From NCBI GenBank assembly GCA_002732845.1, contig NVSZ01000043.1, positions 13,857-23,270 of the forward strand: 9,414 nt of DNA, written 5' to 3'. A program made the translations under genes and the position numbers. The first letter of the stretch is position 1, and each line of letters begins with the position of its first letter. This DNA comes from Rhodospirillaceae bacterium (GTDB lineage: Bacteria > Pseudomonadota > Alphaproteobacteria > Rhodospirillales > Magnetovibrionaceae). Under the pieces are notes generated by a model. The model saw only the letters and a program-made list of their open reading frames with translations. It made no database searches and was not told the origin of the DNA. Of the stretch, positions 1 through 6,753 are shown one piece after another.

Positions 1-185
1 GACCGCGCGAATACCCATGTGGTGACTTGCGATAAAGTTAACGTCAAAAGGCTGGGGGAATGGCCATTTTCTGAAAAGCCTTTGAAAAAGCCATCGGTGG
101 TATGGACCCGAGGGGACAGCAAAAAACTAGCAACCAAAACGATGCCCAAGGCAACAATCAAAACGTCATACATGGCAGGATACAT
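1..185 (-). CDS. N-terminal part of a membrane protein, probably a sodium:solute symporter family transporter (partial, runs off the left edge)
   Basis: Reading the minus strand from the ATG at 185 gives about 61 codons with no stop before the window edge. The protein starts MYPAMYDVLIVALGIVLVAS, a single hydrophobic helix at about residues 6-23. A polar stretch with DGFFKGFSENGHSPSLL follows at about residues 35-51, then LTLSQVTTWVFAR at about 49-61. A first helix, a short polar link and a serine/threonine-rich SQVTTW-type second helix resembles sodium:solute symporter (SSS) relatives, which would import a solute with Na+ across the inner membrane. That family call is from memory of such proteins and only the N-terminus is visible. 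The ATG at 185 has AAAGG six bases upstream; a second in-frame ATG at 173 lacks this. A stop at 255-257 bounds the frame upstream. The gene follows the SUMF1-like gene on the same strand, but a long hairpin separates them. Confidence 0.55.
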   Translation of the reverse strand, partial: MYPAMYDVLIVALGIVLVASFLLSPRVHTTDGFFKGFSENGHSPSLLTLTLSQVTTWVFAR

Positions 186-205
186 GGCAGGCCTTTTTTG
201 GAAAT

Positions 206-278
206 TAAAAAGGGATGCTGGAAAATCGACGGGAAAGGAACAAGGGGGGAAGTCCTAAAAATCGATTTATCCAGCATC
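206..278 (-). terminator. Long imperfect hairpin followed by a T-run, between the SUMF1-like gene and the symporter-like gene
   Basis: Bases 214-229 (GATGCTGGAAAATCGA) pair with 262-278 (TCGATTTATCCAGCATC) with a single bulged base at 269, giving a 9 bp plus 7 bp stem around a 32-base loop. On the minus strand the second arm is followed by CCCTTTTTAATTT (about 213-201), which resembles a rho-independent terminator. On the plus strand no T-run follows. It begins 47 bases after the SUMF1-like stop and ends just before the ribosome binding site of the next gene. It could therefore end transcription of the upstream gene, or act as a leader or attenuator for the downstream one. The large loop is unusual for a simple terminator, so the role is inferred. 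Confidence 0.45.
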
Positions 279-325
279 TACCTATTCTCATATTCGCAGG
301 CAATTTGCAAAAGGTTACAGCAGAT

Positions 326-1189
326 CTATTTTTGGATTAAACGAAAGCCAATCAGCACATGTTTTAAGCTTTTGGGGCGGCTGTGGCGGGCGGCTGGACG
401 ACACACGCCGCACCCTTGGTCATCCCAAGATCCGCCTTTTACAATAAAGCGATTTTGGGGGGCGGCTTCAGCGGTCCATTCAAAAACCTGTCCGGCTCCG
501 TCCAGCACGCCAAAGGGACTGGCACCGGCTTTAAAGCTTCCGACCGGGGTGGTGTCAAAGGGCCCGTTGTCATGACTGTTGAGGGCTGTGGGAGTAAAGG
601 TGTCTCCCCAGCCAAATCGCCGCCCGTCGGTGCCGCGCATGGCTTTTTCCCATTGGGCTTCGCTGGGAAGCCTCCATATTTGCCCGGTTTTGCGGCTTAA
701 CCAGCCTGCATAGGCCAAAGCATCGTCGTGGGACACCAAAACCACCGGGTGATTTTGGCGGTTTGGCGGTGGGGACCTATCCGTCCAACTGTGTCGCCGG
801 GCGGTTTTAAAGGAATGGGCCAGCCCATATTGTGTCCAAGTTTTTTCATCCACAGAAGGCGCCGGGTGGATGGTGTCGGTGATAAAGGCTTGATATTGTG
901 CATTGGTGATGGGCGTGCGGGTGATGGTAAAGCTTTCAAGGGTGACGGATTGGCGTTGTTTTTCACCCTCGTACCAACGGCCCGTGCGCGTCACCGAATG
1001 CCCATAGGCCGCTTCATCCAAATCATAAGCCGCATTCCGTTCGGCGCGGTCTGACCCCATGATGAAGGCTCCGGCGGGAATCGGAACGGTTACGGGGGAC
1101 GAAAATGGCTCGGCCTGTCCTGCCTGTACTCCCCCAGCCAACAGCGTCACCGTAAAAAATACCCAACCCGATAGGACCCAAGCCAACAT
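326..1189 (-). CDS. Exported SUMF1 / formylglycine-generating-enzyme-fold protein
   Basis: This 287-residue protein has an N-terminal hydrophobic stretch (about residues 3-20) ending in VQAGQAEP, which looks like a Sec signal peptide, so it probably acts in the periplasm. The rest is a SUMF1-type domain: IPAGAFIMGSD at 37-47, a threonine-asparagine motif TPITNAQY at 92-99, HPVVLVSHDDALAYAGWLS at 147-165, RLPSEAQWEKAMRG at 173-186, FEWTA at 236-240, KGGSW at 251-255, C260 and C263, RPAAR at 264-268 and a closing GFR at 281-283. True formylglycine-generating enzymes carry a copper-binding cysteine pair five residues apart in this last segment. By eye C260 matches the second cysteine, but the first is not there, so sulfatase maturation is unlikely. 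Related proteins serve as non-heme iron enzymes or as non-catalytic partners. The substrate is unknown. The start at 1189 fits the signal peptide; the Shine-Dalgarno sequence is weak (GTGAG). The gene is divergent from the gene at 1270. Confidence 0.85.
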   Translation of the reverse strand: MLAWVLSGWVFFTVTLLAGGVQAGQAEPFSSPVTVPIPAGAFIMGSDRAERNAAYDLDEAAYGHSVTRTGRWYEGEKQRQSVTLESFTITRTPITNAQYQAFITDTIHPAPSVDEKTWTQYGLAHSFKTARRHSWTDRSPPPNRQNHPVVLVSHDDALAYAGWLSRKTGQIWRLPSEAQWEKAMRGTDGRRFGWGDTFTPTALNSHDNGPFDTTPVGSFKAGASPFGVLDGAGQVFEWTAEAAPQNRFIVKGGSWDDQGCGVCRPAARHSRPKSLKHVLIGFRLIQK

Positions 1190-1224
1190 TCAGCATCTCA
1201 CTTTTATCCTTGATGCACAGAGTA

Positions 1225-1240
1225 TGGCACCAAAGTTGCA
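1225..1240 (+). promoter_or_regulatory. Sigma-54 (RpoN) -24/-12 promoter
   Basis: TGGCAC (1225-1230), five bases, then TTGCA (1236-1240) matches the sigma-54 consensus TGGCAC-N5-TTGCA. The invariant GG (1226-1227) and GC (1238-1239) have exactly ten bases between them. A start of transcription about 12 bases after the GC would fall near 1251. That is just before the Shine-Dalgarno sequence AAGGAG (1258-1263) and the ATG at 1270, so the geometry supports the call. An AGTTGC-N11-GCAACT dyad (1234-1256) overlaps the -12 element and the predicted start. Such promoters need an enhancer-binding activator; its site would lie further upstream, inside the 5' part of the divergent SUMF1-like gene, and I could not identify it. 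Confidence 0.7.
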
Positions 1241-1269
1241 TGATTTAAAGGCAACTCAAGGAGCGTGCT

Positions 1270-1770
1270 ATGGAAATCGGTCGAAATAATTTTGCCTCAT
1301 ATTCAGTCTCGACGGTTCAATCTCAGCCCGTACCAAAGGCCGATTCTGTACCCGCGGAAAAGCTCGAAGAGCCTGGCGCAAAGACCTTAATCGAAGAAAT
1401 TCGCGAAAAAGGATTTGGCGCGTATCTGGAAGACATGCAAGAGCAAAAGAAAAAGGAAATGCGCGAAAAAATCCTTGAATCTATGAAGCTTACGGAAGAA
1501 GACCTCGCCAAGATGTCGCCCGAACAAAGGGCACAAATTGAAGAAATTATTGCGAATGAAATTAAAAAACGCATAATGGCCAATGCCGAAATAAACCAAG
1601 ATGATAAAACCAAATTGGGCCTGCACAACATCAATACCCTGCAGCCTAATCAACCCGGAATTTCCAAAATTGATGCCGCTGGGGTTGGTATAGGCCCGTT
1701 GTTGGCTCTGCAAGAAATCGAACAAAATTCAGACCAAATACCGCCAAAAGAGGAAAAAATTGCCGGGTAA
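1270..1770 (+). CDS. Uncharacterised helical, charged 166-residue cytoplasmic protein
   Basis: I do not recognise a characterised family. The start is well supported by AAGGAG seven bases upstream. There is no signal peptide or membrane segment. Residues 1-37 are Ser/Pro/Gln-rich and probably flexible. Residues 38-103 are a dense Glu/Lys-rich region predicted by eye to be helical, with GFGAYLEDMQEQKKKEMREK at 48-67, a Leu-Thr-Glu-Glu-Asp-Leu turn at 74-79, and a Met-Ser-Pro-Glu-Gln-Arg motif at 82-87 that begins a second helix ending in KKRI. The tail (104-166) is polar, with one small hydrophobic patch GVGIGPLLALQEIEQ at 138-152. Short proteins of this kind appear as hypothetical proteins in alphaproteobacteria as far as I recall. 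The sigma-54 promoter upstream suggests regulated expression, for example with nitrogen or flagellar genes, but that is inference. It may act as a small adaptor or regulatory protein. Confidence 0.85.
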   Translation: MEIGRNNFASYSVSTVQSQPVPKADSVPAEKLEEPGAKTLIEEIREKGFGAYLEDMQEQKKKEMREKILESMKLTEEDLAKMSPEQRAQIEEIIANEIKKRIMANAEINQDDKTKLGLHNINTLQPNQPGISKIDAAGVGIGPLLALQEIEQNSDQIPPKEEKIAG

Positions 1771-1780
1771 GGTTTGCCGC

Positions 1781-1815
1781 TGGTCAAGATTTCGTCAAAA
1801 TTTGGTCATGATTTC
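1781..1815 (+). repeat. Pair of 13-base direct repeats, 22 bases apart
   Basis: TGGTCAAGATTTC (1781-1793) and TGGTCATGATTTC (1803-1815) differ at one position. Their start points are 22 bases apart, about two turns of the DNA helix, which is the usual arrangement for paired binding sites of a regulator. They lie after the stop of the 166-residue protein and upstream of the possible promoter of the CDF gene. Operator function is inferred from spacing alone. Confidence 0.4.
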
Positions 1816-1833
1816 CCCGTATGTCTGTGGACT

Positions 1834-1865
1834 TGGTTGGTGCTAAAGTAAGTGCCAACATAAAA
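1834..1865 (+). promoter_or_regulatory. Possible CDF promoter with a dyad in its spacer
   Basis: A -35-like TTGGTG (1837-1842) and a -10-like ATAAAA (1860-1865) are 17 bases apart. Between and over them lies an imperfect dyad, GTTGGTGCT (1836-1844) and AGTGCCAAC (1851-1859), with a 6-base spacer. It could be a repressor or activator operator, or, if transcribed, a 9 bp stem with two G-U pairs. It fits best if translation of the CDF gene starts at 1887 rather than 1821, since the longer form would place this element inside the coding region. Confidence 0.3.
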
Positions 1866-1886
1866 CATCCTGCGGGAGCAAAAGAC

Positions 1887-2516
1887 ATGGTTGGGCAGTG
1901 TTGCCAAATCGAGACGAGAAACGAAGGTATGTCCAAGGGCTATAAACGGGCTCTGTGGGCGGTTATTATCATTAATGGCCTGATGTTTTTTGTCGAAACA
2001 ATCGCCGGCAGTCTCATCAAATCTCAGGCGCTTCAGGCCGATGCCTTAGATTTTTTGGCCGATACCGTGACGTATGCGTTAAGTCTTTATGTCATCGGCA
2101 TGTCTTTGCGGGTGCGCTCAACGGTGGCCTTGATTAAGGGCGTAAGCCTTGGCGTCATGGGGCTGTGGGTTTTTGGCTCTACCTTGTATCACGTATTTGT
2201 CGTTGAAATGCCTGAAGCTCAAGCCATGGGGGCGATTGGCTTTTTGGCCCTTTTTGCAAATGCTCTGAGCGTCGTACTTTTGCTTAAATACAGAGACGGT
2301 GATGCCAATGTGCGGTCCGTGTGGCTGTGCAGTCGCAACGACGCCATCGGCAATATTGCCGTGATTTTTGCTGCTGGCGGTGTTTGGGCCACACAGACCA
2401 GTTGGCCGGATTTGCTGGTCGCCGGATTAATGGCGGGCTTGTTCTTGTGGTCGTCTTCACAAATCATCCGCCTAGCACTTGAAGAACGTGGGGCGTGTTC
2501 ATTGGAGCCGCAATAA
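1887..2516 (+). CDS. Short cation diffusion facilitator (CDF)-type metal transporter lacking the C-terminal domain
   Basis: From the chosen start the protein has 209 residues and about six membrane segments (roughly 22-41, 45-70, 83-107, 114-135, 150-168, 174-195). It is probably an inner-membrane exporter of divalent metal ions in exchange for protons. The second helix has Ala-Asp-Ala-Leu-Asp-Phe-Leu-Ala-Asp, giving D55 and D59, which matches the DxxxD of FieF/YiiP. In helix five CSRNDAIGN places C148 and D152 where FieF has His and Asp. The tail after the last helix is only about a dozen residues, so the usual cytoplasmic domain is absent. An N-terminal Cys pair (C5, C6) is another possible metal ligand. 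The frame stays open up to an ATG at 1821 (231 residues), but that has no ribosome binding site. The ATG at 1887 has GGGAG eight bases upstream, and the ATG at 1929 has AAGG too close. Metal specificity is not predictable. Confidence 0.8.
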   Translation: MVGQCCQIETRNEGMSKGYKRALWAVIIINGLMFFVETIAGSLIKSQALQADALDFLADTVTYALSLYVIGMSLRVRSTVALIKGVSLGVMGLWVFGSTLYHVFVVEMPEAQAMGAIGFLALFANALSVVLLLKYRDGDANVRSVWLCSRNDAIGNIAVIFAAGGVWATQTSWPDLLVAGLMAGLFLWSSSQIIRLALEERGACSLEPQ

Positions 2517-2540
2517 TCTAATGTTGTCGAACTCTTGGCG

Positions 2541-2567
2541 AATCCCTGTCCGATTATTTGTCGGATT
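2541..2567 (+). terminator. Weak hairpin after the CDF gene
   Basis: TCCGA (2549-2553) and TCGGA (2561-2565) form a 5 bp stem around a 7-base loop. AATCC (2541-2545) and GGATT (2563-2567) offer an alternative pairing. Only a short T-rich stretch follows (TTCTCTG), so termination of the CDF transcript here is weakly supported. Confidence 0.2.
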
Positions 2568-2628
2568 CTCTGCCGGTTTTGAGCTTCGTCCCGAAAAATA
2601 GGTTCTCGGCTCGTGTTCTATTTTTACA

Positions 2629-2643
2629 GAACACTATGGGAAC
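2629..2643 (+). promoter_or_regulatory. SOS box (LexA site) of the alphaproteobacterial type upstream of recA
   Basis: GAAC (2629-2632), seven bases, GAAC (2640-2643) is an exact match to the GAAC-N7-GAAC (GTTC-N7-GTTC) direct repeat bound by LexA in alphaproteobacteria, located about 120 bases before the recA start. It implies that recA is repressed by LexA and induced by DNA damage. The first half-site also forms the right arm of a perfect inverted repeat, GTGTTCT (2613-2619) and AGAACAC (2628-2634). Confidence 0.8.
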
Positions 2644-2686
2644 ATAGCGTAAAAAACTGTTTGTTTAGAGGTAACTAAAAAAACTG

Positions 2687-2714
2687 TTGCCAAAGAGAAC
2701 AAAAAGAGTACATT
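2687..2714 (+). promoter_or_regulatory. Candidate recA promoter
   Basis: TTGCCA (2687-2692) and TACATT (2709-2714) are 16 bases apart and would start transcription near 2721, giving a leader of about 40 bases. However, this places the SOS box about 43 bases upstream of the -35, which is far for simple LexA repression. A second candidate with TTACAG (2624-2629) as its -35 would have the SOS box over its spacer, but its -10 is poor. AAAAAACTGTT occurs twice (2651-2661, 2678-2688) in the same A-rich stretch. The choice is unresolved. Confidence 0.25.
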
Positions 2715-2763
2715 TAGTTTTATTGAATGTCGTTGAACGCTATGGAAGATTGGAACCGAGAAC

Positions 2764-3888
2764 ATGTCGCAGTCATCATTACGCCTTGTGGAGAAAAAGA
2801 ACGTGGATAAATCAAAGGCTCTAGACGCCGCCCTCAGCCAAATTGAGCGGGCGTTCGGCAAAGGCTCTGTAATGAAGCTGGGACAACGCGAAACGGTTGA
2901 GGCCGATGTGGTGTCAACGGGCTCGCTGGGTCTAGACATTGGACTGGGCATTGGTGGGTTGCCACGGGGCCGTGTGGTTGAAATCTATGGACCGGAAAGC
3001 TCTGGTAAAACCACATTAACCCTGCACGTGATTGCCGAAGCTCAGAAATTGGGTGGCACCTGTGCGTTTGTGGATGCGGAACATGCGCTTGATCCGATTT
3101 ATGCCGCAAAATTGGGTGTGGACGTGGATGAACTTCTAATTTCACAACCCGATGGCGGTGAGCAAGCCTTGGAAATTACCGATACCTTGGTGCGCTCTGG
3201 TGCGATTGATGTGTTGGTTATCGATTCGGTTGCGGCGCTGGTTCCTCGCGCCGAATTAGAGGGCGAAATGGGCGATCACCATGTGGGCCTGCAAGCGCGT
3301 TTGATGAGCCAAGCTTTGCGCAAGCTGACAGCCTCTGTTGCTAAATCCAATACGATGGTGATTTTCATCAACCAAATCCGCATGAAAATTGGCGTGATGT
3401 TTGGTAACCCAGAAACCACAACGGGTGGTAACGCGCTGAAATTTTACAGTTCCGTCCGTTTGGAAATCCGTCGCATCGGCGCGATTAAGGATCGTGAGGA
3501 AATTGTTGGTAACCAAACCCGCGTGAAAGTGGTCAAAAACAAAATGGCCGCCCCGTTCAAAATGATTGAATTTGATATCATGTACGGCGAAGGCATTTCG
3601 AAAATGGGTGAACTGATTGATTTGGGCACCAAGGAAGGCCTGATCGAAAAATCTGGATCATGGTTTTCCTATAATTCCATCCGCGTGGGCCAGGGGCGTG
3701 AAAATGCCAAGCAGTTCATGCGCGATAACCCAGATATTGCCGAAGAAATCGAAACCCAGATCCGCATTAATGCAGGTCTGATTAAGGACGAAAATGCTGA
3801 AAAAGAAGGCCTCAGCAGCGTTGAAGACACAGGCGATAAGGCTCCTACAAAGGCTCCAGCAAAGGCGTCTAAGGATAAAGACGCTTAA
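2764..3888 (+). CDS. recA: Recombinase A
   Basis: This full-length 374-residue RecA is the cytoplasmic ATP-dependent recombinase. It forms filaments on single-stranded DNA, exchanges strands in homologous recombination and triggers LexA self-cleavage. The N-terminal polymerisation helix ([20 protein letters not shown], about 18-37) is followed by the Walker A motif GPESSGKTT (76-84), catalytic E106 in VDAEHALD, and Walker B in DVLVIDS (149-155). The L1 DNA-binding loop is [10 protein letters not shown] (166-174) and L2 is [19 protein letters not shown] (210-228). In L1 the second residue after GD is paired His-His, where E. coli has Ser-His. The C-terminal tail (about 340-374) is acidic and then rich in Lys, Ala and Pro, as usual. 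The ATG at 2764 gives the standard N-terminus; the ribosome binding site is only a weak GGAA. It is followed by a strong terminator. Confidence 0.99.
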   Translation: MSQSSLRLVEKKNVDKSKALDAALSQIERAFGKGSVMKLGQRETVEADVVSTGSLGLDIGLGIGGLPRGRVVEIYGPESSGKTTLTLHVIAEAQKLGGTCAFVDAEHALDPIYAAKLGVDVDELLISQPDGGEQALEITDTLVRSGAIDVLVIDSVAALVPRAELEGEMGDHHVGLQARLMSQALRKLTASVAKSNTMVIFINQIRMKIGVMFGNPETTTGGNALKFYSSVRLEIRRIGAIKDREEIVGNQTRVKVVKNKMAAPFKMIEFDIMYGEGISKMGELIDLGTKEGLIEKSGSWFSYNSIRVGQGRENAKQFMRDNPDIAEEIETQIRINAGLIKDENAEKEGLSSVEDTGDKAPTKAPAKASKDKDA

Positions 3889-3955
3889 ACGAGGCTTTTT
3901 AAAACAACGCTAATATCTTGAATATTCGCGATAACACCTTGTTTTATATGATTTT

Positions 3956-3994
3956 CACACGGCTCTGACATTGGTTGGGGCCGTGTGTTTTATT
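3956..3994 (+). terminator. Rho-independent terminator of recA
   Basis: CACACGGC (3956-3963) pairs with GCCGTGTG (3980-3987), and the stem can be extended inward by several G-U and C-G pairs. TTTTATT follows directly (3988-3994). It lies 68 bases after the recA stop and separates recA from alaS transcription. Confidence 0.85.
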
Positions 3995-4059
3995 GAGCAT
4001 TGGGTGTTGCTTTGCTAGACAGTCGGGTGTGTAGGTTGTAAGACAAACTATACGCAATG

Positions 4060-4092
4060 TTGACGTAAACAACCGTAAAACTGACCTATAGA
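4060..4092 (+). promoter_or_regulatory. Possible alaS promoter elements (weak)
   Basis: Because a terminator ends the recA transcript, alaS should have its own promoter in 3995-4099. A good -35-like TTGACG is at 4060-4065, but the best -10-like sequence, TATAGA (4087-4092), is 21 bases away, too far for a standard promoter, and would leave almost no leader before the ATG at 4100. TATACG at 4049-4054 has no convincing -35. The true promoter is not resolved. Confidence 0.15.
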
Positions 4093-4099
4093 GACACAT

Positions 4100-6751
4100 A
4101 TGCAGACCGCAAACGATATCCGTAAAGCCTTCCTTGATTATTTCGCCAGCTCGAACCACAAAGTTGTCGATTCAAGTCCTTTGGTGCCCCACAATGACCC
4201 CACATTGATGTTTGTAAATGCGGGCATGGTGCCGTTTAAAAATGTCTTTACCGGATTGGAAAAGCGCGATTATACGCGGGCCACGTCGTCGCAAAAATGC
4301 GTGCGAGCGGGCGGCAAGCATAACGATCTTGAAAACGTTGGTCATACGGCACGTCATCACACCTTTTTTGAAATGCTCGGCAACTTTTCGTTTGGCGATT
4401 ATTTTAAAGATGATGCCATCGATTTGGCGTGGAAATTGATCACCAAAGAATTTGGATTGAATAAAGATCGCCTGTTGGTCACCGTTTATCACACCGATGA
4501 TGAAGCCTATGATATTTGGAAAAAAGTTGCGGGTCTTCCCGATGATCGCATCATCCGTATTCCCACCAGTGACAATTTTTGGTCCATGGGCGATACCGGG
4601 CCGTGCGGACCGTGTTCCGAAATATTTTATGATCATGGCGACAACATCTGGGGCGGGCCTCCGGGTTCTGCCGAAGAAGAAGGAGATCGCTTTGTCGAAA
4701 TCTGGAACTTGGTGTTCATGCAATACGAACAACAAGAAGATGGCACACGCATAGAATTGCCCAGACCCAGCATCGACACCGGATTGGGGCTCGAACGCAT
4801 TACGGCCGTCATGCAAGGCAAACACGATAATTATGATATCGATTTAATGCGCTCTTTGATCGAAGCCTCCGCAGATGCGACGAATACAGATCCGGATGGC
4901 GAACATCGTATTTCACACCGGGTGATTGCCGATCACTTGCGCTCGACCGCCTTTTTGATTGCCGATGGTGTCTTGCCGTCGAACGAAGGTCGCGGTTACG
5001 TGCTCCGCCGCATCATGCGTCGCGCCATGCGCCATGCCCATTTGATTGGCGCTACGGAACCCACAATTTACAAAATGTTTCCGGCGCTTCAGGCCAAGAT
5101 GTCGGGTGCCTTTCCAGAGCTTAATCGTGCCGAAGCGTTGATTACAGAAACCTTGAAATTAGAAGAAACCCGGTTCATCAAAACCTTGGACCGCGGCCTC
5201 AAATTGTTGGACGAAGCCACCATGGATTTGACCGATGGGGCTGAACTGGATGGCGAGACAGCCTTTAAACTGTATGACACCTATGGGTTCCCGCTGGATT
5301 TGACACAGGACGCCCTTAAAAACAAAAACATCTCTGTTGATGAAGACGGTTTCACCGTTGCCATGGGACGGCAAAAAGCCGCCGCTCGGGCCAGCTGGTC
5401 TGGGTCTGGCTCCGCCGCCACAGATGAAATATGGTTCGATGTCAAAGACACCATCGGCGCCACTGAATTTTTGGGCTATGAAACCGAACAAGCTCAGGCT
5501 CAAGTTACAGCCTTGATCATCGATGACAAACGCACGGAAAAAGCCAACGAAGGCGATCTCGTTCAGTTGGTCACGAACCAGACACCATTCTATGGCGAAT
5601 CTGGCGGACAAATGGGCGATATTGGTTGGATTTCTGGCAAAGACTTCAGCATTAAAATTACCGATACCCAGAAAAAACTGAGCGCCGTTTTTGTTCATGT
5701 GGGCAAGGTTACCAAAGGCTCGATCAGTGTTGGGGATGAAGTGTCCTTAAACGTCAATCATGCGCATCGTTCACAAACCCGCGCGAACCATTCGGCAACC
5801 CACTTGTTGCACGAAGCCTTGCGTCAAAAACTTGGTGATCACGTGACGCAGAAGGGATCGATGGTTTCGGGGGAACGCCTGCGGTTTGATATTTCACATC
5901 CGATTTCGGTCACCGCCGAAGAATTGTCCGTTGTTGAATTGTCCGTGAACACCCAAATTCGCAACAATACCGAAGTCACCACCCGATTGATGACCCCCGA
6001 AGATGCGGTCAAAGCCGGAGCCATGGCGTTGTTTGGAGAAAAATACGGCGACGAGGTGCGTGTGGTTGCGATGGGATCAGAGCAACGCGATGGCATCCAA
6101 AAAGATTTCTCGGTTGAGCTGTGCGGCGGGACCCATGTGGGCCGCACCGGCGACATTGGTTTGTTAAAAGTGGTATCCGAAGGGGCGGTTGCTTCTGGTG
6201 TGCGCCGCATCGAAGCCCTGACCGGGGCCGCTGCTGTTGAATATTTAGAAGCGCAAGAGTTGGCCCTGAACACGGCGGCAGCAGTCTTAAAATCCAGTCC
6301 GTCCGAAGTACCTTCACGGGTTAAACAGTTGCTGGATGACCGCAAAAAAATGGAAAAAGAAATCCAAGACTTGCGCCGAAAATTGGCTTCGGGTGGCGGA
6401 GCCGAAGGTGGCTCCCAAACCAAGGACATCAATGGTGTGACGTTTGCTCCCAAACTGTTGGAAGACGTACCGGGTAAAGAATTGAAAAGTTTAGCCGACG
6501 ATATTAAAGCGCAAATCAAATCTGGTGTCGTCGGATTGGTTTCTGTTTCTGATGGCAAGGTGTCTTTGGTGGTTGGCGTTACCGCTGACTTAACCGACAA
6601 AATCAGCGCCGTTGATTTGGTGCGCGTGGGCAGTCAAGCCGTGGGCGGCAAAGGCGGCGGCGGACGTCCCGATATGGCCCAGGCTGGTGGCCCAGATGGC
6701 GATCAAGCCCAGGCTGCTCTTGACGCGATAGAGACCGCGCTTAAAGGTTAA
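4100..6751 (+). CDS. alaS: Alanyl-tRNA synthetase
   Basis: This 883-residue, full-length class II aminoacyl-tRNA synthetase attaches alanine to tRNA-Ala in the cytoplasm and proofreads mischarged Ser and Gly. The catalytic domain shows class II motif 1 around [12 protein letters not shown] (32-43). Motif 2 lies around [20 protein letters not shown] (61-80) with [17 protein letters not shown] (86-102). Motif 3 is GLGLERI (228-234). The editing domain has the zinc-binding set H564, H568 (HSATH) and C675, H679 (CGGTH). A coiled-coil-like linker follows (about 730-760, [18 protein letters not shown]), and the C-terminal C-Ala domain ends with the Gly-rich [16 protein letters not shown] (849-864). 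The ATG at 4100 gives the normal N-terminus; upstream there is only a weak GAGA. The stop is 2 bases before the next gene, so the two are probably co-transcribed. Confidence 0.99.
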   Translation: MQTANDIRKAFLDYFASSNHKVVDSSPLVPHNDPTLMFVNAGMVPFKNVFTGLEKRDYTRATSSQKCVRAGGKHNDLENVGHTARHHTFFEMLGNFSFGDYFKDDAIDLAWKLITKEFGLNKDRLLVTVYHTDDEAYDIWKKVAGLPDDRIIRIPTSDNFWSMGDTGPCGPCSEIFYDHGDNIWGGPPGSAEEEGDRFVEIWNLVFMQYEQQEDGTRIELPRPSIDTGLGLERITAVMQGKHDNYDIDLMRSLIEASADATNTDPDGEHRISHRVIADHLRSTAFLIADGVLPSNEGRGYVLRRIMRRAMRHAHLIGATEPTIYKMFPALQAKMSGAFPELNRAEALITETLKLEETRFIKTLDRGLKLLDEATMDLTDGAELDGETAFKLYDTYGFPLDLTQDALKNKNISVDEDGFTVAMGRQKAAARASWSGSGSAATDEIWFDVKDTIGATEFLGYETEQAQAQVTALIIDDKRTEKANEGDLVQLVTNQTPFYGESGGQMGDIGWISGKDFSIKITDTQKKLSAVFVHVGKVTKGSISVGDEVSLNVNHAHRSQTRANHSATHLLHEALRQKLGDHVTQKGSMVSGERLRFDISHPISVTAEELSVVELSVNTQIRNNTEVTTRLMTPEDAVKAGAMALFGEKYGDEVRVVAMGSEQRDGIQKDFSVELCGGTHVGRTGDIGLLKVVSEGAVASGVRRIEALTGAAAVEYLEAQELALNTAAAVLKSSPSEVPSRVKQLLDDRKKMEKEIQDLRRKLASGGGAEGGSQTKDINGVTFAPKLLEDVPGKELKSLADDIKAQIKSGVVGLVSVSDGKVSLVVGVTADLTDKISAVDLVRVGSQAVGGKGGGGRPDMAQAGGPDGDQAQAALDAIETALKG

Positions 6752-6753
6752 TC

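Noticed and set aside
102..1054. Several plus-strand frames across the left region
   Set aside because: They oppose the SUMF1-like gene, whose motifs are clear on the minus strand, and the upstream symporter-like start; none has a plausible protein.
2521..2601. 26-codon open frame starting right after the CDF gene
   Set aside because: No ribosome binding site at a usable distance and no recognisable peptide; it is too short to support as a gene or leader.
2651..2688. Two AAAAAACTGTT copies as a repeat element
   Set aside because: They lie in an A-rich promoter region, are short, and are 27 bases apart, so chance is likely; mentioned only under the recA promoter.
4049..4054. TATACG as an alaS -10 element
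   Set aside because: No sequence resembling a -35 lies 16-18 bases upstream.
4172..4825. Minus-strand open frame of 217 codons
   Set aside because: It is antisense to the well-conserved catalytic part of alaS and its protein has no recognisable features; it is a shadow frame.
5159..5698. Minus-strand open frame of 179 codons
   Set aside because: Antisense to alaS, without a ribosome binding site or recognisable motif.
5839..6600. Minus-strand open frame of 253 codons
   Set aside because: It lies antisense to the alaS editing and C-terminal domains, with a Ser/Thr/Pro-rich composition typical of antisense translation and no family resemblance.
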